Part shown: positions 33,889 through 41,653 of the stretch, piece by piece
Numbering within the stretch: the stretch's first letter is position 1
How the letters are laid out: each line of letters begins with the position of its first letter
Assembly (NCBI GenBank): GCA_001897675.1
Contig: MKUE01000008.1
Location: 1-47,335 of the forward strand
Source: Thiobacillus sp. 65-1059
Lineage (GTDB): Bacteria; Pseudomonadota; Gammaproteobacteria; Burkholderiales; Thiobacillaceae
DNA length: 47,335 bases
Reading direction: 5' to 3'
Notes under the pieces: model-generated
Told to the model about the DNA's origin: nothing
What the model saw: the letters and a program-made list of their open reading frames with translations, nothing else
The model's database searches: none
Position numbers and translations under genes: made by a program

Positions 33889-34029
33889 ACGATCTTTCAC
33901 AAGCTTCAGCCTGCAGAGCGAATGGGTAACGGCGCAGCCGTTGGGTACCCAACGGCCTCCCCCTTGCGGGGAGAAAGTCGGCGTCCCCTTGTGGGACATT
34001 TTCTGGGCAATTTTGGGCAATGCGTTCAT
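33889..34029. other. Structured segment between pilP and pilQ, possibly an insertion
   Basis: Read on the plus strand it holds AACGGC-GCA-GCCGTT followed by the 20-bp perfect palindrome GCCGTTGGGTACCCAACGGC (33937-33956), then the stem pairs CTCCCC/GGGGAG and GTCCC/GGGAC. Successive hairpins are unlike a normal gap in a pil operon, where the other junctions overlap by four bases. It is in frame with pilQ when read on the minus strand. Confidence 0.6.
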
Positions 34030-34059
34030 GTCAGCCTCTTTGGAATTCAGTGCTACGAA

Positions 34060-34557
34060 TCATTCTTGCAAATTCAGGGTGCTGGTGCGCTCGGACCAAT
34101 CCCCGGCGCTGTCCTGGACGATTTCACGCAGCGTTATCTGGCTATCGTCGATCTGCGTGACGAGGCCGAAATTCTGACCCGCGTAATTGCCTTTCTTGAC
34201 GTGGTAAATCGCGTTGTCCGGCGTTTTGACCACCGCATGGATGACGCCTTGCCGGGCCAGCACGCCGACCATTTTCAGGGTTTCCAGCGAAAACGCCTCG
34301 AGCGGCTCTTTCGGGCGGTTGAAATCGGGCTGCATTCCGCCGCCGCCGCCGCTCGAGAGCTTCCTCGGCTTGAACGGGTCGGGCAGATCGAAGGCGTTGT
34401 AGGTGAACGGCTCATAGACCTTGACCTGCGGCAGCGGCTCGATCTTTCCCTGCATGTCGCGGCCGGTCTCGGTAACGAAGGTCTGCAGGTCGTCCATGCT
34501 GCCGGCGCCGCAGCCGGCCAGGCCCAATGCCAGTAATACGGGAGCCAGGCGCCTCAT
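34060..34557 (-). CDS. pilP: Type IV pilus assembly lipoprotein PilP
   Basis: 165-residue periplasmic lipoprotein linking the PilMNO inner-membrane complex to the PilQ secretin. Signal peptide with lipobox LAGC, lipidated Cys at 16. An unstructured linker follows (residues 40-75, YEPFTYNAFDLPDPFKPR), then the beta-sandwich HR domain (LETLKMVGVLARQGVIHAVVKTPDNAIYHVKKGNYAGQNFGLVTQI). The ATGA start/stop overlap with pilO shows coupling. Followed by a 171-bp structured gap before the pilQ signal peptide. Confidence 0.95.
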   Translation of the reverse strand: MRRLAPVLLALGLAGCGAGSMDDLQTFVTETGRDMQGKIEPLPQVKVYEPFTYNAFDLPDPFKPRKLSSGGGGGMQPDFNRPKEPLEAFSLETLKMVGVLARQGVIHAVVKTPDNAIYHVKKGNYAGQNFGLVTQIDDSQITLREIVQDSAGDWSERTSTLNLQE

Positions 34558-35174
34558 TTCTTTTGCTCCTTGGCTTGCTGCTTCCTGGCAATGAGTTCCT
34601 CATCGTCCAGATAGCGGTAGGTTTTGACGATGGCATCCATGTTCAGCACGCCATCCTTGGCGGGCTCCATGGCAATGTCCTGCAGGGTGACGATGCGCGA
34701 CAGCTTGGAGACATCGCTGACGAAAGCCGCAATATCGTGGTAGCCGCCGGTGACTTTGACGCGGATCGGCGTTTCCGCGTAGAACTCGGACGCGGTTTCA
34801 GCCTCGGGCTTGAACAGGTCGAACTGCAGGCCGCGCCCCAGTCCCGCCTGGTTGACGTCGGTAATCAGGGCGTCCATCTCCTGCTTGTTGGGCAGCTGCT
34901 TCAGCAGCGCGCCGAAGGCCTGCTCGATGTCGGCCAGCTGCTTCTTGTAGGCCTCCAGATTGATGGCCTGGTTTTTCTTGGTGGTGAACACGCCGCGCAG
35001 CTCGGTTTCCTTCTGCTTGGCTGCATCCAGCGTCTCCATGCCGCCGCGCCAGTCGAACCACCAGCCCGCCGCCACGATCGCCACGCACAGCACCCCAAGC
35101 GCCGCGAGCTTGGTCGGCAGCGGCCAGTCGGCCAGGGTTTTCAGATCGAGTTTGTTGAGTTCGTCCAGGGTCAT
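34554..35174 (-). CDS. pilO: Type IV pilus alignment protein PilO
   Basis: 206 residues: a cytoplasmic N-terminus, one transmembrane helix (about 22-42, KLAALGVLCVAIVAAGWWF), a coiled coil (DAAKQKETELRGVFTTKKNQAINLEAYKKQLADIEQAFG) and a periplasmic ferredoxin-like domain. It forms the PilN/PilO heterodimer in the inner membrane and ties PilM to PilP/PilQ. Overlaps pilN and pilP by 4 bp each (ATGA). Confidence 0.96.
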   Translation of the reverse strand: MTLDELNKLDLKTLADWPLPTKLAALGVLCVAIVAAGWWFDWRGGMETLDAAKQKETELRGVFTTKKNQAINLEAYKKQLADIEQAFGALLKQLPNKQEMDALITDVNQAGLGRGLQFDLFKPEAETASEFYAETPIRVKVTGGYHDIAAFVSDVSKLSRIVTLQDIAMEPAKDGVLNMDAIVKTYRYLDDEELIARKQQAKEQKK

Positions 35175-35749
35175 GCTTTGCCCCCTTTGTCATTCGCGTC
35201 GTCCGTCTGCTGGCGGGCCTGCTTGACCGACAGCACGAACTCGTTGGCACGCAGGTTGTTTACCGTGGCGGCCTTGATTTCGACCAGATTGGCCGACTCG
35301 AACCAGGGCGAGCTGTCCAGATTGCGCATCAGGGTGGACACGCGCGCGCTCGACTGGGTATAGCCGCTGATGGTGACGATATCGCCCGCCTGCTTGAAGG
35401 ACCTGAGATAGAGACCATCCGGCAGCAGACGGATCATCTGGTCGAACAGGTGGACGACTTCGGTGCGATTGGATTGCAGGGTCTCGACGACCTGCTTGCG
35501 CTCCAGCAGCGCCTGGGTCTGCTCGCGAATTTTCCTGATTTCGCCAATCTGGCCATCGAGCTTGGCGATCTCCTGTTCGAGGAAGGCGTTGCGGGCATCC
35601 TGCGCCGACTGGCGGGCGGCGATCAGGCTGTGGCCGAGAATGACGGCAACCACGCCCGCCGCGACGGCGAAGCCGAGCAGGATGTTGAACTGGCGGCGCC
35701 GTGCGGCGCGTTTCAGTTCGCGGTGGGGGAGCAGGTTGATGCGGATCAT
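35171..35749 (-). CDS. pilN: Type IV pilus assembly protein PilN
   Basis: 192 residues with the conserved N-terminus MIRINLLPHRELKRAARRRQ, the INLLPxR segment that docks into the PilM groove. One transmembrane helix follows (21-45), then a periplasmic coiled coil (EQEIAKLDGQIGEIRKIREQTQALLERK) and a ferredoxin-like domain. Start and stop overlap pilM and pilO by 4 bp (ATGA). Confidence 0.97.
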   Translation of the reverse strand: MIRINLLPHRELKRAARRRQFNILLGFAVAAGVVAVILGHSLIAARQSAQDARNAFLEQEIAKLDGQIGEIRKIREQTQALLERKQVVETLQSNRTEVVHLFDQMIRLLPDGLYLRSFKQAGDIVTISGYTQSSARVSTLMRNLDSSPWFESANLVEIKAATVNNLRANEFVLSVKQARQQTDDANDKGGKA

Positions 35750-36834
35750 TGCGGGTCGAACCTCCGCATGGCAAGGCCACAGGCGACGAAGAGGGAAGGC
35801 GCGTCGGCAGTCAATGCCTGCGGCCGGATTTTGGAGCCGACTGCCATGTTGGCAAACGGGTTGACGACCAGGGTCGGGGTGCCGGTGCGCTGGCTGACCA
35901 CTTCGTCGATGCCGGGAATCATGGCCCCTCCGCCGGCGAGCAGAATCTGGTCGACCTTGCGGTACTGGGTGGAGGTGGTGAACAGCTGCAGGGCACGGCC
36001 GATTTCCATCGCCAGGGTTTCGCTGTAGGGCTGCAGCACTTCCATGTCGTAGCTTTCGGGCAGGGTGCCGCGGCGCTTGGCGTTTTCCGCCTCCTCGCCG
36101 GTCATGCCGTAACGGCGCGAAATTTCGTTGTTGAGCTGGTTGCCGCCGAAACCGTGCTCGCGCAGGTAAACCGACTCGTTGTCGTTGAGGATGTTGATGT
36201 GCATGTTCTGCGCACCCACATCGATGATCGCCACGGTCTGGCCGTCGCCGCTATTGGGCAGCAAGTGGGCGATCTGTTCGTACGCAGTTTGCGTGGCATA
36301 GGACTCGACGTCCATGATGAGCGCCTTGAGTCCGGCGGCCTCGACGGCGGCCACGCGGTCTTCGACCTTTTCCTTGCGCGCGGCGGCCAGCAGGATTTGC
36401 ACATCGTCCGGGCTGGCGGGCGACGGGCCAAGCACCTGGAAATCCAGGTTCACTTCGTCCAGCGAGAAGGGAATGACCTGGTTGGCCTCGGCTTCCACCT
36501 GGTTTTCCAGGTCGACGCCCTTCAGGCTGGCCGGCGCCAGGATTTTCTTGGTGATGACCGCCGATGACGGCAATGCCAGCGCAACGTTCCTGACCCGCGT
36601 GCCTAGCGCTTTCCAGGCGGTACGCAAGCTATCGGCCACCTGATCGAGGTTGGCGATATTGCCGTCCGTCACGGCATCCTTGGGCAAAGGCTCGATGACA
36701 TAGCGCTCCACCCGCAACATCCCCTTGCCGGCGTCGGACAGTTCCACCAGCTTGACCGCAGTCGTGCTGATGTCGAGCCCCAGGATGGGCAGGCTTTTGG
36801 CGGACAGCCAGTCCAGATTGATATTCAGGTGCAA
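35746..36834 (-). CDS. pilM: Type IV pilus actin-like ATPase PilM
   Basis: 362-residue cytoplasmic actin-fold protein that binds the PilN tail and connects it to the pilus motor. Motifs: the phosphate-1 loop LGLDISTTAVKLVEL near 19, IIDVGAQNMHINILNDN near 206 and ILLAGGGAMIPGIDEVV near 305. First gene of the pilMNOPQ operon. The start is TTG at 36834, supported by AAAGGA six bases upstream; the conserved N-terminus leaves no other choice. An AT-rich region of about 70 bp lies upstream and probably holds the promoter, but I could not fix its hexamers. Confidence 0.95.
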   Translation of the reverse strand: MHLNINLDWLSAKSLPILGLDISTTAVKLVELSDAGKGMLRVERYVIEPLPKDAVTDGNIANLDQVADSLRTAWKALGTRVRNVALALPSSAVITKKILAPASLKGVDLENQVEAEANQVIPFSLDEVNLDFQVLGPSPASPDDVQILLAAARKEKVEDRVAAVEAAGLKALIMDVESYATQTAYEQIAHLLPNSGDGQTVAIIDVGAQNMHINILNDNESVYLREHGFGGNQLNNEISRRYGMTGEEAENAKRRGTLPESYDMEVLQPYSETLAMEIGRALQLFTTSTQYRKVDQILLAGGGAMIPGIDEVVSQRTGTPTLVVNPFANMAVGSKIRPQALTADAPSLFVACGLAMRRFDPQ

Positions 36835-36981
36835 GGATTTTCCTTTACGCTTCTATGGGTTGGCGCCTTTTCTTGTTATTATTTTTAGATGCTAGCAACA
36901 ACACACGGTTTTTAACAGTTTTTTTCTCGCCGCACTGCAAGAGTTGAACAACTGTGTCCAATTTCCAACACCACTAACGCC

Positions 36982-36987
36982 TATAAT
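36982..36987 (+). promoter_or_regulatory. TATAAT -10 element for the PBP gene
   Basis: A perfect -10 hexamer 225 bp before the start codon. No convincing -35 (TTGAAC is 32 bp upstream, too far). Transcription would start near 36994, giving a leader of about 215 nt that includes the hairpin at 37137. Confidence 0.5.
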
Positions 36988-37136
36988 CGCCGGAAACTTT
37001 AGGCATCGCGTTATCGATCCGGCCCGCCGAAATTTGAAACCGGGCGGCCACCTGGCTTACTGTATGCAGGGGCCTCATCGGATGGGTCAAATCAATAGGC
37101 AATTAAAACAGCGGGTTATTGGGATGGCCCCGCTGG

Positions 37137-37151
37137 CCGGCCTGAGGCCGG
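37137..37151. other. Leader hairpin upstream of the PBP gene
   Basis: CCGGCC / GGCCGG with loop TGA. No T-run; a leader structure or chance. Confidence 0.3.
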
Positions 37152-37211
37152 AATGGAAAATCGGACACGGATGCTTCGGGCGTTTCCGTGCCGTCTCGAC
37201 AAAGGAACCGG

Positions 37212-39590
37212 ATGTTTTCCAAATGGTGGCATTACGCATTGGCACTGATCGTCAGCCTTGGCGTAGTCGGCACGGCCCTGGCCGGATTGGCGGCCGCGCT
37301 GATTTATCCCAACCTGCCTCCGCTCGAGGCGCTCACCGACTACAAACCCAAGCTGCCGCTGCGCGTCTACACGGCTGACGGCGCCCTGATCGGCGAATTC
37401 GGCGAGGAACGCCGCGCCTTCATCGTCATCGACAAAGTCCCGCAATACATGAAGCAGGCGATCATCGCCGCCGAGGACGAGCGTTTCTACACCCATGGCG
37501 GCGTGGATACGCTGGGGATACTGCGCGCGGCCGGGTCGAACCTGCTGTCCGGCGGTGCCAAGGAGGGCGCGTCCACCATCACCATGCAGGTGGCGCGCAA
37601 TTTCTTCCTGTCGAACGAGAAAACGCTGACCCGCAAGCTGTCGGAAGCCATGCTGGCGATGAAGATCGAGCACAATCTGTCGAAGGACAAAATCCTCGAG
37701 CTCTACATCAACCAGATCTATCTCGGCCAGCGTGCCTACGGCTTCGAGGCCGCCGCGCGCACTTACTTCGGCAAGCCGATGCACGAGTTGTCGCTGGCCG
37801 AGTTCGCCATGCTGGCGGGACTGCCGAAGGCGCCGTCGCGCTACAACCCGGTGGTTAATTTCCCCCGCGCCAAGGCGCGCCAGGAATATGTGCTGGGCCG
37901 CATGCGCACGCTCAAATTCATCGACCAGCCCACCTGGCAGGCTGCCGTCAAGCAGAAGCTGGTCATCCGCCAGGCGCGCCAGCAGACCGACGTAAGCGCC
38001 GACTACGCTGCCGAAATGGTGCGCCAGGCATTGTTCGAAAAATACGGTGAATCGATCTACAGCTCCGGCTACAAGGCGGTCACCACCCTGAGGCGCGCCC
38101 AGCAGGCTGCGGCCAACCTGGCCGTGTGGCATGGCATAGCCGATTACGACCAGCGCCACGGCTATCGGGGACCGGAAAAACAGGTCAGCCTGCCCGCCGA
38201 CGGCGCGCGACGCGAAGCCGCCATTGCCGGCGCACTGGAAGACCTCTCCCCCGTCAGCGACATGCAGCCCGCCGTGGTCGTGGCCGCCAGCGCCAAGCTC
38301 ATCCGTGCCCAATTGCGCGACGGCAACGTGATCGACATTTCCGACAACTCGCTGAAGTGGGTGGCCAACTGGGTTGCCGGCAAAAAAGGGCGGCAACTCA
38401 GCCCCGGCGCGGTGGTGCGCGTGCAGGCGACGGGCAGCAAGCCGCACTGGAGGCTGGCGCAACTGCCCGAGGTAGAAGCCGCGCTCGTCGCCCTGCACCC
38501 GCAGGATGGCGCCATCACCGCGCTGGTCGGCGGGTTCGATTTCAACCGCAACAAATTCAACCGCGTCACCCAGGCCTGGCGGCAGCCGGGGTCGAGCTTC
38601 AAGCCCTTCATCTACTCGGCGGCACTGGAAAAGGGCTATACCCCCGCCACCATCATCAACGACGCGCCGCTTTCGCTGGCCGCAGAAGAGGCCGGCGGCA
38701 CCGCCTGGGAACCGCAGAATTACGACGGCAGCACCAGCGGCCCGGTGCGCATGCGCAGCGCGCTGACCAAATCGCTCAACCTGGTGTCGATACGTATCCT
38801 GCAGGGCATCGGTCCGTATTACGCGCGCGACTACATCCGCCGCTTCGGCTTCGACCCGGCGCGCCATCCCCCCTATCTCACCATGGCACTGGGCGCTGGC
38901 AGCGTCACCCCGTTGCAGATGGCCGCGGCCTATGGGGTGTTCGCCAACGGCGGCTTCGGCGTCAAGCCCTATCTGATCGACAAGGTGTACGACAAGGACG
39001 GGCGGCTGCTGATGCAGGCCAGTCCGCAACAAGCTGGCGGCAATGCGCCGCGCGTGATCGACCCGCGCAATGCCTGGCTGATGACCACCATGATGCAGGA
39101 CGTGGTGCGTTACGGTACCGCCGCGCGTGCCGGCCAGCTGGGGCGCGGCGACATCGCCGGCAAGACCGGCACCACCAACGACGCGCGCGATACCTGGTTC
39201 GCCGGTTACAACCCCAGCCTGGTCGCGATCGTCTGGATGGGGTACGACCAGCCGCGCTCGCTGGGACGGCGCGAGACGGGCTCCCAGTCCGCGCTGCCGA
39301 TCTGGATGAGTTTCATGGATGTGGCGCTCAAGGGGACGCCGCAGACCGGCTGGGCGATGCCCGGCGGCATCATCAGCGTGAAAATCGACCCGGTCACCGG
39401 CGCCCGCCTGCCGGACACCGTGCTGGGTGAATTGCTGGGTGATTTGCTCGGCAACAAAGAGACCGGCATGGTGGAGCACTTTTATCAGGAATTCCCGCCG
39501 CCCGAGGCACCGCCCGCAGACTGGAACAGCGATCCGGCCAACCCCTCCGAACCGGCCCGGCCGGTCGCCCCGCCCGGAACTCCGCTATGA
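37212..39590 (+). CDS. mrcA: Class A penicillin-binding protein 1A
   Basis: 792-residue bifunctional peptidoglycan synthase. A single N-terminal membrane helix (6-33), then the GT51 glycosyltransferase with the catalytic glutamate in AAEDERFYTHGGVD (near 88), GASTITMQVARNFFL and KILELYINQIYLGQRAYG. The C-terminal transpeptidase has the SxxK motif SSFK (S461), KSLN near 519, and KTGTT near 651. An OB-like insert lies between (about 310-410). Starts at 37212 with AAAGGA upstream. The divergent position from pilM is the common proteobacterial arrangement. A 4-bp overlap (ATGA) couples it to the next gene. The C-terminal Pro-rich tail is typical. Confidence 0.96.
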   Translation: MFSKWWHYALALIVSLGVVGTALAGLAAALIYPNLPPLEALTDYKPKLPLRVYTADGALIGEFGEERRAFIVIDKVPQYMKQAIIAAEDERFYTHGGVDTLGILRAAGSNLLSGGAKEGASTITMQVARNFFLSNEKTLTRKLSEAMLAMKIEHNLSKDKILELYINQIYLGQRAYGFEAAARTYFGKPMHELSLAEFAMLAGLPKAPSRYNPVVNFPRAKARQEYVLGRMRTLKFIDQPTWQAAVKQKLVIRQARQQTDVSADYAAEMVRQALFEKYGESIYSSGYKAVTTLRRAQQAAANLAVWHGIADYDQRHGYRGPEKQVSLPADGARREAAIAGALEDLSPVSDMQPAVVVAASAKLIRAQLRDGNVIDISDNSLKWVANWVAGKKGRQLSPGAVVRVQATGSKPHWRLAQLPEVEAALVALHPQDGAITALVGGFDFNRNKFNRVTQAWRQPGSSFKPFIYSAALEKGYTPATIINDAPLSLAAEEAGGTAWEPQNYDGSTSGPVRMRSALTKSLNLVSIRILQGIGPYYARDYIRRFGFDPARHPPYLTMALGAGSVTPLQMAAAYGVFANGGFGVKPYLIDKVYDKDGRLLMQASPQQAGGNAPRVIDPRNAWLMTTMMQDVVRYGTAARAGQLGRGDIAGKTGTTNDARDTWFAGYNPSLVAIVWMGYDQPRSLGRRETGSQSALPIWMSFMDVALKGTPQTGWAMPGGIISVKIDPVTGARLPDTVLGELLGDLLGNKETGMVEHFYQEFPPPEAPPADWNSDPANPSEPARPVAPPGTPL

Positions 39591-40162
39591 AACATCAGGA
39601 CATGCGCCGCCGCATTGCCCATGCCGCGGCACGCATGCTGGCGGAAGACGGCAGCCTCGATTATGGCAGCGCCAAACGCAAGGCGGCGCGCCAGCTGGGT
39701 GCACCCGACAGCAACAACCTGCCCGACAACCTGCAAATCGAAGAGGCGCTGCGCAGCTATCAGGCCCTCTACCAGGCCGACGAAACGCGCGCCCAGCTCA
39801 CGCTGCTGCGGCAAGTCGCCATTGAATATATGGAACGGCTGGCGGCTTTCGACCCCCACCTGACCGGTCCGGTGCTCAACGGCACAGCAGGGCGGTATGC
39901 CGACATCAACCTGCAACTCTTCACCGACGACCAGAAGGATGTCGAGTTCCTGCTGATGCGCCAGGCTTCGCCCTACAAGGCCGGCGAACAGCGTGCACCG
40001 GATGCCGCGGGACGCGCCTATCCGCGCTTCATCATCGACGATCCGCGCGCGCCGGTCGACGTTGTCGTCTACCCCGCCGCCGAACTGCGCAATATGAAGC
40101 GTTTGCAGGCGGACGGCAGCCCGCGCCGCCTGCGCTTGCCGCAGGTACGGAGCCTGATTTGA
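39587..40162 (+). CDS. Nucleotidyltransferase-like protein of unknown function
   Basis: 191 residues, coupled to the PBP gene by ATGA. The N-terminal part is helical (MRRRIAHAAARMLAEDGSLDYGSAKRKAARQLGA...); similar sequence occurs in uncharacterised betaproteobacterial proteins. The middle, HLTGPVLNGTAGRYADINLQLFTDDQKDVEFLLM, has the look of a nucleotidyltransferase core (G-x-x, then DINLQLF in place of DxDL), but I cannot confirm both catalytic acids. No signal peptide. Its partner is probably a cell-envelope process because of the PBP coupling. Family assignment is tentative. Confidence 0.7.
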   Translation: MKHQDMRRRIAHAAARMLAEDGSLDYGSAKRKAARQLGAPDSNNLPDNLQIEEALRSYQALYQADETRAQLTLLRQVAIEYMERLAAFDPHLTGPVLNGTAGRYADINLQLFTDDQKDVEFLLMRQASPYKAGEQRAPDAAGRAYPRFIIDDPRAPVDVVVYPAAELRNMKRLQADGSPRRLRLPQVRSLI

Positions 40163-40183
40163 CCCGCCTCACCGCACCCACTC

Positions 40184-40199
40184 TGGCATGGAAGATGCT
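40184..40199 (+). promoter_or_regulatory. Candidate sigma-54 promoter for the exopolysaccharide locus
   Basis: TGGCATGGAAGATGCT (40184-40199) against the consensus TGGCACGNNNNTTGCW: the GG at -24 and GC at -12 are both present at the exact spacing, with two mismatches (C to T and T to A). It is 36 bp before the sugar-transferase start, putting the start of transcription near 40210. A PrsR-type sigma-54 activator is encoded two genes downstream. Confidence 0.7.
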
Positions 40200-40211
40200 G
40201 AATCGCACCAC

Positions 40212-40238
40212 ATGACTCTTTCGAGCGAACAACCGTGA
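40212..40238 (+). CDS. Possible 8-codon leader peptide overlapping the sugar-transferase start
   Basis: ATG at 40212 opens MTLSSEQP and stops at TGA (40236-40238), which overlaps the GTG start of the next gene (GTGA). It could couple translation, and if the sigma-54 site is right it starts within a few bases of the mRNA end. No ribosome binding site is seen. Speculative. Confidence 0.2.
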   Translation: MTLSSEQP

Positions 40239-41629
40239 TTCGATTTTTCCGGCACTACGTGCCCCTGAATTTATTGTTGCTGATGTCGATCGAAGCGCTG
40301 ATTCTCGGCGGCGCCATCTACGCCGGAGTCAACGCGCGCTTCCTCGACAGCGGTGCGGTCCCGGACGATCTCAGCCCCCTGCTGCCGAAAGCCCTGGCCT
40401 TCACCGTCGTCATGCTGGGCCTGATGACCGCGAGCGGTCTTTACGATCTGGAATGGCAGGGCGGCGTGCGCGCGCTGCTGCACCGCCTCGGCCTGAGCTT
40501 CGGGCTCGGTCTGGCGGCGATGAGCCTGCTGTTTTATTTCTTTCCCGCCCTGCTGGTCGGGCGGGGCGCCTTCCTGCTGTCGTTCGGCCTGGCGCTGCTG
40601 GGCATCCTGCTCAGCCGCGCGCTGTTCATCCGCTGGGCGCGGGCAGGAGCGCTCAAAACCCGCGCCCTGGTGATCGGCACCGGCAGCCGCGCCGCCCATA
40701 TCGAAGCGCTGCTGGCCAAACGCGGCCATGTCGGCAACGTTCAGGTAATGGGCTACCTGCCGATGGGCGGCAGCCACCATTTCGTCGACCATGCCCGTAT
40801 TCTCGACACCCAGGAACCGCTGCCCGAACTGGCGCAGCGCCTGCAAATCAGCGAGATCATTCTCGCCGTACGCGACCGCCGCGGCGGCGGCATGCCGGTG
40901 CAGGACCTGCTCAAATGCAAGCTGTATGGCATCCGCATCCTCGAACTGTCGAGTTTCTTCGAACGCGAAAACGGCCACTTGCAACTCGATTCGATGAACG
41001 CCAGCTGGATGATCCTGGCCGAGGGATTTCATCAAGGCATCGTGCGCGACACCGTCAAGCGGCTGTTCGACCTGCTGGTGAGCGCCGCCATGCTGGTGGT
41101 CTGCCTGCCGATCATGGCGCTGACCGCGCTGCTGATCAAGCTGGAAAGCCCCGGCCCCGTTTTGTATCGTCAGGAACGTGTCGGCCAGGGATGCCGCAGC
41201 TTCACCATCTTCAAGTTCCGCAGCATGTGCGTCGATGCCGAAAAAGACGGCAAACCGCGCTGGGCCGGCCAGAACGACAGCCGCGTGACGCTCACCGGGC
41301 GCTTCATCCGGCGCACCCGCATCGACGAATTGCCGCAGATTTTCAACGTCTTCTTTGGCGACATGAGCTTCGTCGGCCCGCGCCCCGAACGCCCCTATTT
41401 CGTGCAGGACCTGACCCAGAAAATCCCCTATTACGGCGTGCGCCACACGGTCAAGCCCGGCATCACCGGCTGGGCGCAGGTGCGCTACGCTTACGGCGCG
41501 ACCGACGAGGATGCCATGCACAAGCTGCAGTACGATCTTTACTACGTCAAGAACCACAGCCTGTTTCTCGATCTGATGATCCTGTTCCAGACCGCTCAGG
41601 TGGTGCTGTGGGGAAAGGGCGTGCGCTGA
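40235..41629 (+). CDS. Undecaprenyl-phosphate sugar transferase, exosortase-associated (EpsB-like)
   Basis: 464 residues, similar to the TIGR03013-type sugar transferases of PEP-CTERM/exosortase loci. Four N-terminal membrane helices (about 10-130), a Rossmann-like region (ALVIGTGSRAAHIEALLAKRG), a fifth membrane helix near 275-300, then the catalytic polyprenyl-phosphate glycosyl-1-phosphate transferase domain: RLFDLLVSAAMLVVCLPIMALTALLIKLESPGPVLYRQERVG, FTIFKFRSMCVDAE, RFIRRTRIDELPQIFNVFFGDMSFVGPRPERP and KPGITGWAQV. It primes polymer synthesis by loading the first sugar-phosphate on the lipid carrier. The start is GTG at 40235; no in-frame ATG lies before the first helix. Confidence 0.9.
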   Translation: MIRFFRHYVPLNLLLLMSIEALILGGAIYAGVNARFLDSGAVPDDLSPLLPKALAFTVVMLGLMTASGLYDLEWQGGVRALLHRLGLSFGLGLAAMSLLFYFFPALLVGRGAFLLSFGLALLGILLSRALFIRWARAGALKTRALVIGTGSRAAHIEALLAKRGHVGNVQVMGYLPMGGSHHFVDHARILDTQEPLPELAQRLQISEIILAVRDRRGGGMPVQDLLKCKLYGIRILELSSFFERENGHLQLDSMNASWMILAEGFHQGIVRDTVKRLFDLLVSAAMLVVCLPIMALTALLIKLESPGPVLYRQERVGQGCRSFTIFKFRSMCVDAEKDGKPRWAGQNDSRVTLTGRFIRRTRIDELPQIFNVFFGDMSFVGPRPERPYFVQDLTQKIPYYGVRHTVKPGITGWAQVRYAYGATDEDAMHKLQYDLYYVKNHSLFLDLMILFQTAQVVLWGKGVR

Positions 41630-41653
41630 CCGCGCGCGCCTGAGGCCGCCGCC

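Larger units (their letters stand above)
36835..37211. other. Divergent pilM / class A PBP intergenic region
   Basis: 377 bp without a gene. Near pilM it is AT-rich (36862-36935, with T7 and TTATTATTTTTAGATG), expected for the pil promoter. In the middle TATAAT (36982-36987) points toward the PBP gene. A hairpin, CCGGCC-TGA-GGCCGG, lies at 37137-37151, 60 bp before the PBP start. The PBP ribosome binding site is AAAGGA (about 37200). No RNA gene recognised. Confidence 0.6.

Noticed and set aside
33937-33956. The 20-bp palindrome read as a terminator of pilP
   Set aside because: No T-run follows on the minus strand, and pilQ must be transcribed through it.
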